Assembly (NCBI GenBank): GCA_022410635.1
Contig: JAJVDF010000953.1
Location: 1 to 64,000 of the forward strand
Length of the DNA: 64,000 bases
From: Tretioscincus oriximinensis
Taxonomy: Eukaryota > Chordata > Lepidosauria > Squamata > Gymnophthalmidae
Direction: 5' to 3'
Of the stretch, positions 52,216 to 62,135 are shown in pieces (the first letter of the stretch is position 1; every line of letters starts with the position of its first letter). Made by a program: the position numbers and the translations under genes. The notes below the pieces were generated by a model that was given only the letters and a program-made list of their open reading frames with translations, searched no databases and was not told the origin of the DNA.

Positions 52216-52520
52216 TGTGTATATTGGATAACCACCACCCCCTGCAATTGACTATTTATATCATAACCTTAGCCTCTTCTCATCCATTTCTTATAATCCT
52301 GCAATCCATTTCTTTATTCTTGTATCCCATTTTTTCAATGTTACCTTAAGTACAGACAATGATATTGTTTGAAATGGATATAACAATTTTTGTATCATTA
52401 ACATTTTTAATACTCTTGTTTTACCCACTCTATTTAACCCTTTATTATTCCATTTCTCCAATGACTTCTCTATCAGTTTCCATATCCTCTTATAAATTCA
52501 TTCTGTTATTGTGGATAATT
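52216..52520 (-). pseudogene. L1-like ORF2 fragment, antisense (upstream half of a split L1)
   Basis: Minus strand: LIEKSLEKWNNKGLNRVGKT, RVLKMLMIQKLLYPFQTISL, VLKVTLKKWDTRIKKWIAGL, then a GGGGYPIYT segment matching the L1 'GGLALPNL' motif. The L2 insertion follows immediately and the L1 continues at 49715 downward. Confidence 0.6.
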
Positions 52521-52535
52521 TGAATTTTTATGTAC

Positions 52536-52625
52536 CTATAGACTGTTTTTTTCAGATGCACCTGACCATAAGACACACCCAGGTTTTAGAGAAGGAAAAT
52601 AAGCAAAAAATATTTAAGAGGATTT
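52536..52625. repeat. Possible DNA-transposon end (ATAAGACACACC motif)
   Basis: AGATGCACCTGACCATAAGA, CACACCCAGGTTTTAGAGAA and GGAAAATAAGCAAAAAATAT resemble the end of a widespread vertebrate DNA-transposon-type repeat with repeated ATAAGACGCACC units. No partner end found. Confidence 0.4.
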
Positions 52626-54399
52626 TTATTTTACTGCAATGATAAGACCTTACCAGGGGTGGCAGCAAATTCAATGGCTGTCAATAGACACTTGTAATGT
52701 TATTCTACTCACAACTCACCAAATCAGCTCCAAACAAAGTTGTTTCCACAGGAAAAAATAAACCTGATGCAGTCCCATTGTCTTCCATCACAAACTGAGG
52801 AAATACATAGCCCTGATGCAACCTGGGAGCTGCAGTTCACTGGTTTTGAAGGTTCCCATTTCTTGAATGGAGCAACAGCTTCATGTGAACTAAAACCACC
52901 AAGAAGAAATCTTCTCCCTCTCCAGCCTTTCTAACATTCCTCTGCTCTCGAAAAGAATAAAGAGGAAGGACATGCCTGCCTAGGCAGAGAACTCAAGTTG
53001 TTTTCCTCCCTCTCTCCCCCTCCACCCCTCATCTCATCTTCCAAGCCAGTCTTCTTTCCACTCTAGGAAATAAAACTCAGTGGTATTAACTATTGCAAGC
53101 AACCATGAAGAGAAGGCTTAGGAAGCCCTGTCCTCCACAATGATTGAAAACTGCATGAGAAACCCATACATGTACATGTTTCTCAATCACTATAGATCTT
53201 CTACATTGCCATCATTATCCAATAATACTTATACATTACCCCTATGATTTATTTAAGTTTCCTTGTTTTTTCCTTAATTATATTTTCTATCATTGAGTCT
53301 GGTTGGGTGGGCAGTCTTTTATTTTCATGCCTAATTATATATGTCCATATTCCTGTTATTTGGAAGCAATTATTCCTATCCTAACCTCCAGTTTTTCCCT
53401 CCGCATGTGTGTTGCTCCTTTTGTGTATAATTGTTCCAATCTTACTTTCCCTCATTCAGTTTTTTTAATACTCAGGTCATTGCCTAGTACTTTCCATCAA
53501 TGATCATTGAGGTTAATGCTAATTTTGTCTTCCCTCCCCCTCCCAGTTTACCCTTCCATGTGCCTATTAGTGCTCTGGTTGAGTTTAGGATGTAGCTTTC
53601 ATCTCCTTTATTCTATAATCTAAATGGTATTTTCTGCTCCTATAACATATTAACTTCTTTTTCAAATTGTCCCCATTTTTCTCTTCATATTGGAATTTTA
53701 TTATTCTATCTATATTAAACACTTTGGCGTAACATTCTATATTCATGATTTCCCATCCTCTATCTAACCAATCAGTATTTTCCCCCTCAGCCTTGGCCTT
53801 TTATCCCCTTCCACCTACTTGTTAATTGCCCTATCCCAATTTCTTAACAATGTCAGTGAAATTATTTCTGGGACAGTTTATATTATACAATGTACATTAC
53901 TTTAGAAATAGTCATCATTTTAGGGCTCAAACTTTTGAAATTGTACTTATTTGTCTTTCCATTTTCTAAGTTTCCTTGTCATATTCCAATAACTTTATAA
54001 GTTCCCATTCATATTTTCTTCTATATTTTTGTATATCCATACTAGATATTTCATTTTCTCCCTTCCTCAATTTCAATTCTGATTCCTGCCTTATCATAAT
54101 TTGTTCCCTAGGTGGGGTATTAATAATTTCCTATTTGCTTATTTAACATACAAGCCCTACTGTTTCTTGTATTCTTCTATTCAATACAAAATCTTGTAAT
54201 ATTTTGCTACATAATATTTAGTCTGAATTACGTTTCAATAAATAGTTTGAAAACAAAATAAATAAATAAATAAAATTATAATGATTCCAAAATTATTGTA
54301 TCTTTTTCAATCAAATTCCATACATTAAAATTATGGGATAGGTTACAGAAAATAAAATATCTAGATTAAGAAAGGGTTGACAGCAAACGGAGGAGGAGG
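52626..54399. other. Pyrimidine- and AT-rich region, possibly decayed antisense L1
   Basis: No gene. Around 53560-53790 the minus strand shows a weakly L1-like C-terminal stretch with WLDRGWEIMNIECYAKVF, not enough to assign. An (AAAT)n run lies at 54257-54276. Confidence 0.3.
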
Positions 54400-55090
54400 A
54401 AGATGGGGAATCCTGAGTTTTGAACACTAGCATGATATTCTTCAGTTACAAAGATTTAATAGAAATACAATATGGAAATATGAATTGGGGAGACTTGGAA
54501 AAGCAGATTAATGAACTAATGAAATATGAAACATTATTTAATTATTAGAATAGAAGGGAGGAGAAATTATGAAAGGAACCACTGAAGGACAGCATGGAGG
54601 TGTGGAAAAAATGGAAAACATTGTTTGTATCCATTTGGATAATAAGTAAAGATAATGAAATAGGTAGGAAATTGAGGGAATTGAGGGAAAGGGGTATAGA
54701 ATGAATAGAACAGCTATATGGAGTGGATGGTAATCCAAAGAATAGAAAAAAAATTGCAAAAGTGGACAGGAAATATTTAGGTGCAGAAAAAATAAAAAGA
54801 TTGATTAGGAGAGAAGATACAGAATTTGAAAATATAATAAGGAGAGTACTAAATTTAAAAAGGAAGGGAACTGAAAGTGATTGATTATACAAGCAATTAT
54901 GCAAGGAAGAAGCTAAGGGGGAAGTATATGGAACATAGAATATGGATATTCATATAAGGGGGAAGATATATGGAAATAATGAAAATTAAAATAAAATTAA
55001 ACAATTTAAAATATATAGATTGATTTTTGGAATAAATTGAATTGAAAGTTTAAAAATTTAATAAAATGTTTTTAACAAACAAACAAAAAG
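54400..55090 (+). pseudogene. L1-like ORF2 C-terminal region and 3' end, sense
   Basis: GDLEKQINELMKYETLF, KEPLKDSMEVWKKWK, LFVSIWIISKDNEIGRKLRE, then IEQLYGVDGNPKNRKKIAKV and LGAEKIKRLIRREDTEFENI. The chain parallels 49350-49715. Frame changes are frequent. Downstream AATTTAATAAAATG and (AAAC)n near 55060-55088 resemble a LINE 3' terminus. Confidence 0.52.
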
Positions 55091-55483
55091 ACAGTCAGCA
55101 TAAGTCCTTTATTTATATAACTAATTTTCATCCTGGCAATCTTTTTGCTAAGCNGGATGAATGGACACACTTAGTGACCATCACCTCCCACAGAAGAGCA
55201 ACCTACAAAATGGCAGTTTCTGTGGCCATTTCTTAATCAAGATCCATATAGATTGGACTCTTTAGCCCTTTTGGGACTTTGCTTTATTCTGAATAATATC
55301 TTGGAATAGGGACCTACCATCTGCATGCTAGCACAGACTCTGGAGAGCCCTAAGTGTGTCCTTATTCTGAGACATACTGTAATCTAGAATATCGCCAGTA
55401 CAGGAAGATTCTTTGATTTGTACCCCAGCTTTTAAAATAGCTATAGAAATAAACCTTATATATGGTATGCCTTTTACATCTTT

Positions 55484-55857
55484 GGCTGCGTGCACACAGC
55501 ATATTTCTACAGACCACAAGTTAAGCGTTTTTCAGCAGTCATCCTGCAATAAACACTTTTTTTTTCTGGATGAAACTATTGCTGGGAAATTCAGGCATCA
55601 TTCCGGAGAGCCCCTGTCCTCTCGCGTCTGTGGACAAATTTGACGCTCGAGGATAAAACAACCGAGAACATGGCAGATGTTTCCATAGGCTGCTGCGAGT
55701 TTAAAAAACAAAGCCTCAGACTGCACTGCAATGAGATTGATGAACAATCTAGGACATTGGCCACGGAATATACAGGTTGGGTGTGCACAGACACGTGATT
55801 GCTATATTCCAGAATATAGCTTTNTAGCAGTTTTTAATTCATGGTGTGCACGTAGCC
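55484..55857. mobile_element. hAT-like non-autonomous element
   Basis: GGCTGCGTGCACACA at the left and GTGTGCACGTAGCC at the right are inverted with one mismatch over 14 bases. The 374-bp interior has more CpG than the flanks and a small hairpin (GCTATATTCCAGAATATAGC). No clear 8-bp target duplication remains, so assignment rests on the termini. Confidence 0.55.
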
Positions 55858-56954
55858 TCAGTCCTGCAGTTGATTTTTTTCATCACCATCTGGATGAAAA
55901 TTAGTTAATTCAGCTCTTTATCTATGAGGAAGGATGTAATCATAGCTATTCAGCGGCAATATACATGAAAGCTTTACTTAGTGAACTACTGCCAACAAAA
56001 TCACAAGAAATAGTAATAAAAAAACTGCTTCCTCTACATGCTTTATCCATACAGATGGTATTGAGACCATATGATGTGCTTTGCTAGAGTACTGTATTTA
56101 TATAAAATACAGAATATTCAGAGTGTTTTATTACAGTAATTGGACAGAAATTTCTAATCTGAAAAAGGGATTGTGTACCTAAATGTCTAATATTCATTCT
56201 CTCCCTTTTCACTTTCATGGTTGATAAATCATGTCAACAGAGCTTACTCACATAATTATTTTCATGTGTAAGTCCTCGTTTATGTGAGGTTATATATATT
56301 TAAAGACAGAAATGAGTCCATAATCTGATCTGAATTTCAGAATGGAAAAATTCAAAATTATCTGGACAGCATAGAGCTCAATGGAAGATCATTTATTGGT
56401 GTTCAGTGTAAAACCTACAGGAATCTGCACTGAGATAAATAAAATGCACATCAAAGGACCATCCTAGATGGGGAACATTTGGAAATAGAGTTAAAAAAGA
56501 AACATGCTATGCTCTTTCCAGACTGTTCACTATTCTAGGATCAGTCCTCAAATATGGACCTGCTGTCTGCATGCAAGTGCTGCAAGGATCTCAGACTGAA
56601 ATTATCACACACCATGACCTAAATTCTCATGGCCCAAACAGCGTCATACACCCTGGCCCCACCCATTCTTAGCATGGACTATGACAGGCCTTACCTAACC
56701 ATCCTGCTTTGTTCACATTGGTTGAAATATATACCAACCAGTAGATCTTAATGATGAGATGTGCAACCAATTAAGGATCAGTAGACTGCACAAAGCAACT
56801 ATCCGACAAAGAATTCTACTGTCCAGAACAAAACCAAATCCCAGAATCCACTAATTGGAAATGTACAAAAAATGGGTGGTGGGGTAAACTGGTTATAAAA
56901 GAGCATAACCATGTAGAATACTTCTCTAACCAAAATTCCTACAGTTTAATTTTA
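55858..56954. other. No recognisable feature
   Basis: Non-coding. CTGTCTGCATGCAAGTGC near 56566 resembles ATCTGCATGCTAGCAC near 55319 and may be scraps of one old repeat. Confidence 0.45.
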
Positions 56955-57075
56955 ATAACATAAGAGGAGCACTACTGAATCAGGCCATATCCCATTTAGT
57001 CCGACATTCTGTCTCATACAGTGGCTTACCAATTGCACCTGGCCAGTCTCAAGTAGAAGAAGGCAAAACCCTCTT
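56955..57075 (-). mobile_element. CR1 3' end, antisense
   Basis: ACATAAGAGGAGCACTACTG, AATCAGGCCATATCCCATTT, GACATTCTGTCTCATACAGT and TTGCACCTGGCCAGTCTC match the antisense CR1 3' UTR with about 20 percent change. Confidence 0.72.
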
Positions 57076-57149
57076 CCATTTTTACATCATCACAGAAAAT
57101 AAAATAAATATATTTTTTTTAAAAAAATAGGTGTAGCATAATGTCCTTT

Positions 57150-57205
57150 AAGGGTCTTGTACCACTTGGAGACTACAGGAGTAAGGTAAGTGGCATAAGT
57201 TTTAA
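57150..57205 (-). repeat. Possible very old PLE tail, antisense
   Basis: TACCACTTGGAGACTACAGG and GTAAGTGGCATAAGTTTT follow the order GCACTTTGAGACTAAC ... GGTTGGCATAAGCTTT of the PLE tail. Confidence 0.35.
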
Positions 57206-58218
57206 AATGTTCTAAAAATCACTTTTGGGAATTTTTAAGCATCCAGTATTGTTGAAGAATGGGAGAAAAAAGAAGTCCATGCTGTCCATCATTCTTATTA
57301 AATCTGGAAAACAGTAGATTCTAAACAGGCCATCAGGACCTGAACCTGAACTGTAAATAGTGCTCTGGCATTTCTTTCCTCCTTTGTTATACTGCACCAA
57401 TTCTCTCATGTGTACAGAAACATTAAGAGTGATGACTGGAAGGGGAGCAATAAGTGTTGGTGAGGTTGCTGAAATAATCACAGTAATTGTGCTAAAGTCA
57501 AATAAGCTCAGTTTAACCAGCCAAACAATTTATTGTTAAAAAGAAACTATTTTGTGTCAAATCTATCAGAGCAAGGCAGAATATATTATCATATTAATGC
57601 CATAACTGGGCTCCTTTGGATCTCAGAGTTTTGTTTGCTGACGAGCTTCCTGGGGCGTTTGGAGAAACAAAGAATGCTCTTTGGAACATGAAATGTTCAG
57701 TGCCAGAGTGCAGATGGACCCTGGCTCTTTGTTCTGATCTGCCTGGGAAGCTGTTATGGGAAACATCCAACCTGCAGTCTGTCACAGTAAACACTGTTCA
57801 GCCATTGTGTACTTTTAATTGTTACTATGTACATGGAATCCAAAAGGTCACTGTGGATATATAGTACAAGCTCATAGAGACCTTTGCTAGACCAAACAGC
57901 TGTCCTGTGGTGTTCCCACATTCAGGTCCTGTCACCTTTTGCTCAGTGAGAAAGATCTTCCTGACATGCAGTGATTCAAGCAAAAGACGTATTTACTAAA
58001 CAGTCAATAAGAAAATCTCAGAGATGTCCAAGCTTTGACTGTTCAATTCTTTTCCAAATAGTAATTATTTCTGCATCACTGGTACCGTAGGCACTGCAAA
58101 CTTAATTTAAATGTCCAGCAAAAAACAACAACACCCCAAACAACAGCTTCTAAAGAGCCTGGCTGTTGCTTTTAGGAGTTTTGCATTTTAAACAAATAAA
58201 TAAAATAAAAAGACAGCA
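57206..58218. other. Repeat-poor; possible regulatory DNA at 57595-57850
   Basis: No transposon motif. 57620-57800 is of balanced composition and contains paired AACAAAG/CTTTGTT words and GGAACATGAAATGTTC, features seen in enhancers. No coding signature. Confidence 0.35.
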
Positions 58219-58531
58219 GGCACGGATAGCTCAGTCGCTTAGGAATTTGTCTCTCGCCTGGGCGATGGGGTTTCGAAGCCCTGTGTGGGACGTGGGGAGG
58301 GCTGAGCCCCTTCCACTAGCCTGTAGCTCTAGCCAGCCCAGCTATTCGAAAGCAGGAATTGCAAGAAATTGCAACGGACTGCAAGTAGATACATGGGAAC
58401 CACCAGAGCCTGGTGGGGAAGATAGAATGTCAGCCTTCGGGCAAAATATATCCTTGTAAGCCGCTTTGAGTCCCTTTGAAAGGTGAGAAAAGTGGGTTAT
58501 AAGAACCAAGTTCTTCATCTTCTTCTTCTTT
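58219..58531 (+). repeat. tRNA-headed SINE, full length, sense
   Basis: Length about 313 bases. Head GGCACGGATAGCTCAGTCGC contains an RNA polymerase III A box (TAGCTCAGTCGCT); the B box is GGTTTCGAAGCCC about 40 bases on. The body carries TGTAGCTCTAGCCAGCCCAG and GAATTGCAAGAAATTGCAAC. The 3' part GTAAGCCGCTTTGAGTCCCT, GTGAGAAAAGTGGGTTATAA resembles the L2 terminus, and the tail is (TTC)n. Best copy of the main SINE family; others lie at 24935 and 63490, with sister copies at 27750 and 29341. Confidence 0.82.
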
Positions 58532-58969
58532 CACACAGCTCACAGGCCATTCCCCATTATGTAGCATAATCTGTGAATAGTACTTTTTAACTGTCCACAG
58601 ATGACAGCTCTAAACACTTTTGAAACAGTTTCAGGTGGATTGTGAAACTGCATTCAAATATCTAAAGGCAAATACAACTGATCAAAACAGAATGTAACCA
58701 TGGTTTCCATTCACTCACCTTGGCTACTAGTGTGCTAATATTATAGTTTTATCATTGTTATTATTTCTGAAGATTTTCTGTGAATAGAATCTGTTCTTCG
58801 TATCATTTCCCCTTACAAACTACTGCACCACTGAAGATTTCTATTTGAATATATTGACCTCACTTGGATGCATTCCTTTAAATTTATCTTCTGTTATGCA
58901 CACTGTTGATAAGATAAAATTCCAAATGTACAGTGCTTCTTCCTTTGTGGATATGGTGCTGTAGACACA
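58532..58969. other. No recognisable feature
   Basis: Non-coding. Confidence 0.5.
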
Positions 58970-59125
58970 TAATTTATTTATTTATGTATTTATTTACACT
59001 TATATCCCGCCCCATATCCAAAGGTCTCAGGATGCCAACAATAAAAAGAACAGTACACAATTGACATATTAAAAACAGTATCAAAACCATATCTGGCTTT
59101 TCTTCAACCAAATGCCAAAATGATC
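58970..59125 (-). mobile_element. L2 3' end, antisense
   Basis: (TTTA)n, TACACTTATATCCCGCCCCA, CCAAAGGTCTCAGGATGCC, AAAACAGTATCAAAACCATA and TTCTTCAACCAAATGCCAAA are the inverse of the L2 end, similar to 41375-41643. Confidence 0.78.
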
Positions 59126-59129
59126 TTGA

Positions 59130-59230
59130 TTTAGTTTAGATACAGCAATGCATGTCTACATTAAACAGTTTGGGTAGCATTAGAACCAGGATAACACATG
59201 CTACAAGGCTGATGCAAAATTGCTGTCCTG
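59130..59230 (+). repeat. Dispersed repeat B, copy 3
   Basis: GTAGCATTAGAACCAGGATA followed by ACACATGCTACAAGGCTGAT matches 25533-25580 and 63348-63395. Confidence 0.45.
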
Positions 59231-59667
59231 CATGATGTGAGGTGAGCCTCCAAATTACAATTGCCCACTTCCCTGACAATGAAATGATGGTTGTTGCTGG
59301 ACTCAGCTGCATGCCACTTAGCTTCTGTGTTGGCTTCAGAATGTAATAAACAGGCAGCATTTCAAATACATTAGAAAGGCATCCAAATGGGTGGGAAGAG
59401 AATCCTGAAAGAACCATGTGCCCTGCAGCTAAGCCTATGCTCACCAAGAATTCAGTCCATGCACATATGCACAACTGCTTAATCAGGTGACATTATCAGG
59501 GATGTGGTCTGATTAATATGATGTGCACTAATCCATTTTATAGGCTCCCTTAATCTGATCTGGTTTACCACTATCCCATTGTAGGCATGTGGACTAGTGA
59601 GGTTCTTAAATTATCACGACCCCATGCAGGCAATGTATGAGCTCCTTAAACCATATTACCAAGTCTT
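59231..59667. other. No gene; possible further repeat B material
   Basis: AATCTGATCTGGTTTACCAC and AGGCATGTGGACTAGTGAGG near 59550-59605 resemble 26090-26140, both probably decayed repeat. Confidence 0.35.
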
Positions 59668-60240
59668 AAGAACATAAGAACATAAGAAGAGCCATACTGG
59701 ATCAGGCCACAGCCCATCAAGTCCAGCATTCTGTGTCACACAGAGGCCCACCAGATGCACCTTGGCAGTCCGAACAGAGGAAAGCAAAATATGCAGCTGT
59801 TCATGACTCCCTGCAAATGGTATTTCAGGAGTCCTGCCTGTTGCTCCATCCCAGAGGCAACATCCAGACAACTATCTTAGTATCCATTTATACCCTTAGT
59901 GTCCATAAACCTGTCTAGTCCTGTCTTGAAACTATCCAAGCTGTTAGCTACCACTACCTCTTCAGGAAGTAAATTCCACAGGCCGATGACCCTCTGGGTG
60001 AAAAAATACTTCCCTTTGTCTGTTCTCACTTTTCTACCCAACAGTTTTAAGGAGTGCCCTCTGGTCCTTGTGTTGTGTGATAGAGAAAACATTTTTTCTC
60101 TATTCACCCTGTCGATCCCATGCATGATTTTGTACACTTCAATCAGATCACCCCTCAAACATCTCCTTTCAAGGCTGAAGAGGCCCAGACGTTGCAGCCT
60201 TGCTTCATAAGGGAGGTGCTCCAGACCCTTGATCATTTTC
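59668..60240 (-). mobile_element. Young CR1 3' fragment, antisense
   Basis: Minus strand from about 60240 to the terminal (TTCTTATG)n at 59668-59690. It starts inside the KMIKGLEHLPYEARLQRLGL region. By eye it differs from 14493-15067 at about a dozen sites in 570. Confidence 0.88.
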
Positions 60241-60242
60241 AT
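59877..60242 (-). pseudogene. CR1 ORF2 C-terminal domain, open frame
   Basis: A 121-residue frame with no stop: MIKGLEHLPYEARLQRLGLF, LERRCLRGDLIEVYKIMHGI, FSLSHNTRTRGHSLKLLGRK, KYFFTQRVIGLWNLLPEEVV and DSFKTGLDRFMDTKGINGY, then the natural stop. Only the C-terminus is left, so no enzyme can be made, but the unbroken frame signals a recent insertion. Confidence 0.85.
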
Positions 60243-60326
60243 TTCATCTTATTTCTATTATATCTTTATATTATCTGGTTTTTCCAGAGCAATTCTAGCC
60301 CATATATTCCTTTCTCCTCTCTATTT

Positions 60327-60380
60327 TTCCTCCTCCTCCTCCTCCTCATCATCATCATCATTCTCATCCTCATCACTACT
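60327..60380. repeat. (TCC)n and (TCA)n microsatellite
   Basis: Six CTC units followed by ATC/CTC units. Confidence 0.88.
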
Positions 60381-61282
60381 ATTATTGTTATTTTAAAAAA
60401 AATTATCTTGTCAAAAGAAAGGAAGAATCTCTGGAGTAGCAAATTACATCAATTGAAAATTATGAGGGGGTGGGTAAACCAACTTTCATGTGCAGCATAT
60501 GTCCCTGAGCAAGATTAGCATTGCTGTGAGCATGTTGGACTAGCCAGCTCACTGCCTGGGGAGAGTTTGGAGGCAAAATTCATTGGCACAGCTAGTGCAC
60601 TTGAAAGACACGAGCGCAGGCTGTGTTCTTGGCCTAGCAACAATAAAATACCTGCTTCAAGTTGAGAGAGAATAGCAAGTTGACGAGAGTTCAAAAATGT
60701 GAAATTGCTTAACAAAACAGTGAATTACTATGTTCCTTTATAAAGAGGTAACTGATTTACATTGTATCTCCTTAGCAATACTCAGTGGGTTAGAACATTC
60801 TTGGTGTGCATGCTAAACCATTAAAATAAACAGAAAGGGGGAAACACTTGTTCCTGTATAATTCAAACGTATTTAATTACATTCGGTTTATGTNAACAGC
60901 TGATACAGACAAAGGTAGACAAAAACCTCCTACTAGTCTCTGTCCAAAACGTATTCCATAAACCCAGCTCCAATTTCTGTTTAGCTGTGATTTTTTGTCT
61001 GTGTACTTGACAGCTAGAAACCCAAATTTTTTCCATTACCGCTTGCTTTATGAAAGTGAGATATTTTAGTACCTGGTCCCACAGATGCTTTTAAACAATC
61101 TTCAGTCCTAAAAAAAATGGCCTGGAAACCAGCAAATCCAGTTTTGAAGTTGACTGAATACCAGAAGAAACCATTTTGAATGTTTTTTTTCCTGGTTTAA
61201 TCCTGATCTTTAAGCCTGAATACATCTTAAAAATACGTATTTGGCCATGTGCTTATATTTACACAATTAGTAATGTTGTTCA
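60381..61282. other. No recognisable feature
   Basis: Non-coding. Confidence 0.5.
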
Positions 61283-62135
61283 AAGGAGCTAGCAGCACTT
61301 TGAGACTAACTTGAGAAAAGTGGTTGGCAGAAGCTTTCGTAGACAGGTCTACTTCTTCAGATGCTGAGGGACTAATGTCAAGGTCAGGTATTTATAGGGA
61401 AATGTGTATGGGAGAAGACAAAGCATATGCAACTCCAGGGAGGTGTTGAATTGCAGGTAAATAGCAGGAACTAATCTCCTTAAAAAAACAGGTAAATAGC
61501 AGGAACTAATCCTCTTATGTAAAAAAGTGCCTGGGGCAACAAGGGGCAATGTCTGGTAGAGAATCAATCAAATACTTAACAGGTGTCATAAGAATGTATA
61601 GTTGGCCAGGAAACCATTGTCTCTGTTAAATCCTTTGCTGATGGCCTGGAACTTGTGAATGTATTCAAGTTCTGCTGCTTCTCTTTCAAACCTTCCTTTG
61701 TAGTTTCTTTGTTCAAGGACTGCAGTCCTGAGGTCTGAGAGAGAATGTCCTGGAAGGTTAAAATGTTCAGCAACTGGTTTCTGTGTGTTTCCATTTCGAA
61801 TATCTGATTTGTGTCCATTTATTCTCTGGCGAAGGGATTGTCCTGTTTGCCCAATGTAGAGTGTAGAGGGGCCTTGTTGGCAGAAAATGGAATACACCAC
61901 ATTAGAAGATGAGCATGTAAAAGTCCCTCTAATGTTGTGGGTGGTGTTATCAGGTCCCGTGATGACATTGCCAGGGTGGATGTGTGCACAGAGTTGACAT
62001 CTGGGTTTGTGGCAGGGTCTAGTTCCCATTTCTCCCTCTGTGTCCTGTGTTCTTTATGTGAGGAGTTGTTTGAGGTTGGGTGGTTGTTTGTAAGCCAGCA
62101 AAGGTTTGCCATCTGTGTTGATTTTTTTGAGACTT
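61276..62135 (-). mobile_element. Penelope-like element, 5'-truncated, with endonuclease and tail
   Basis: On the minus strand: linker KPLLAYKQPPNLKQLL (about 62110-62063), one in-frame TAA, the GIY-YIG endonuclease to 61586, a 210-base 3' UTR, and the tail with CTGAAGA ... AGACCTGTCTACGAAAGC shared with 19592 and 37375. The last 45 bases of the tail (ACTAACACGGCTATTTCTCT) are missing. The reverse transcriptase is absent. Confidence 0.82.
61586..62029 (-). CDS. GIY-YIG endonuclease of a Penelope-like element (fragment)
   Basis: A 147-codon open frame. Residues 6-14 hold CHKPRCQLC, the cysteine cluster that links reverse transcriptase to endonuclease in Penelope-type proteins. The endonuclease core follows: VVY at 44-46 (GIY position), YIG at 58-60, the catalytic arginine in LRQRINGH (residues 66-73) and a glutamate in PVAEHF (about 88). 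The C-terminus LEYIHKFQ, GFNRDNGF is also family-like. The methionine at 62029 is internal: the same frame carries recognisable protein upstream beyond a TAA at about 62060. The nuclease would nick target DNA for insertion. With no RT in cis and a stop upstream it is a remnant, though its core residues look intact. Confidence 0.82.
   Translation of the reverse strand: MGTRPCHKPRCQLCAHIHPGNVITGPDNTTHNIRGTFTCSSSNVVYSIFCQQGPSTLYIGQTGQSLRQRINGHKSDIRNGNTQKPVAEHFNLPGHSLSDLRTAVLEQRNYKGRFEREAAELEYIHKFQAISKGFNRDNGFLANYTFL

Noticed and set aside
58219..58300. Possible tRNA gene at a good A/B-box pair
   Set aside because: The same head and body recur at 24935 and 63490 with a LINE-like tail, so it is a SINE.
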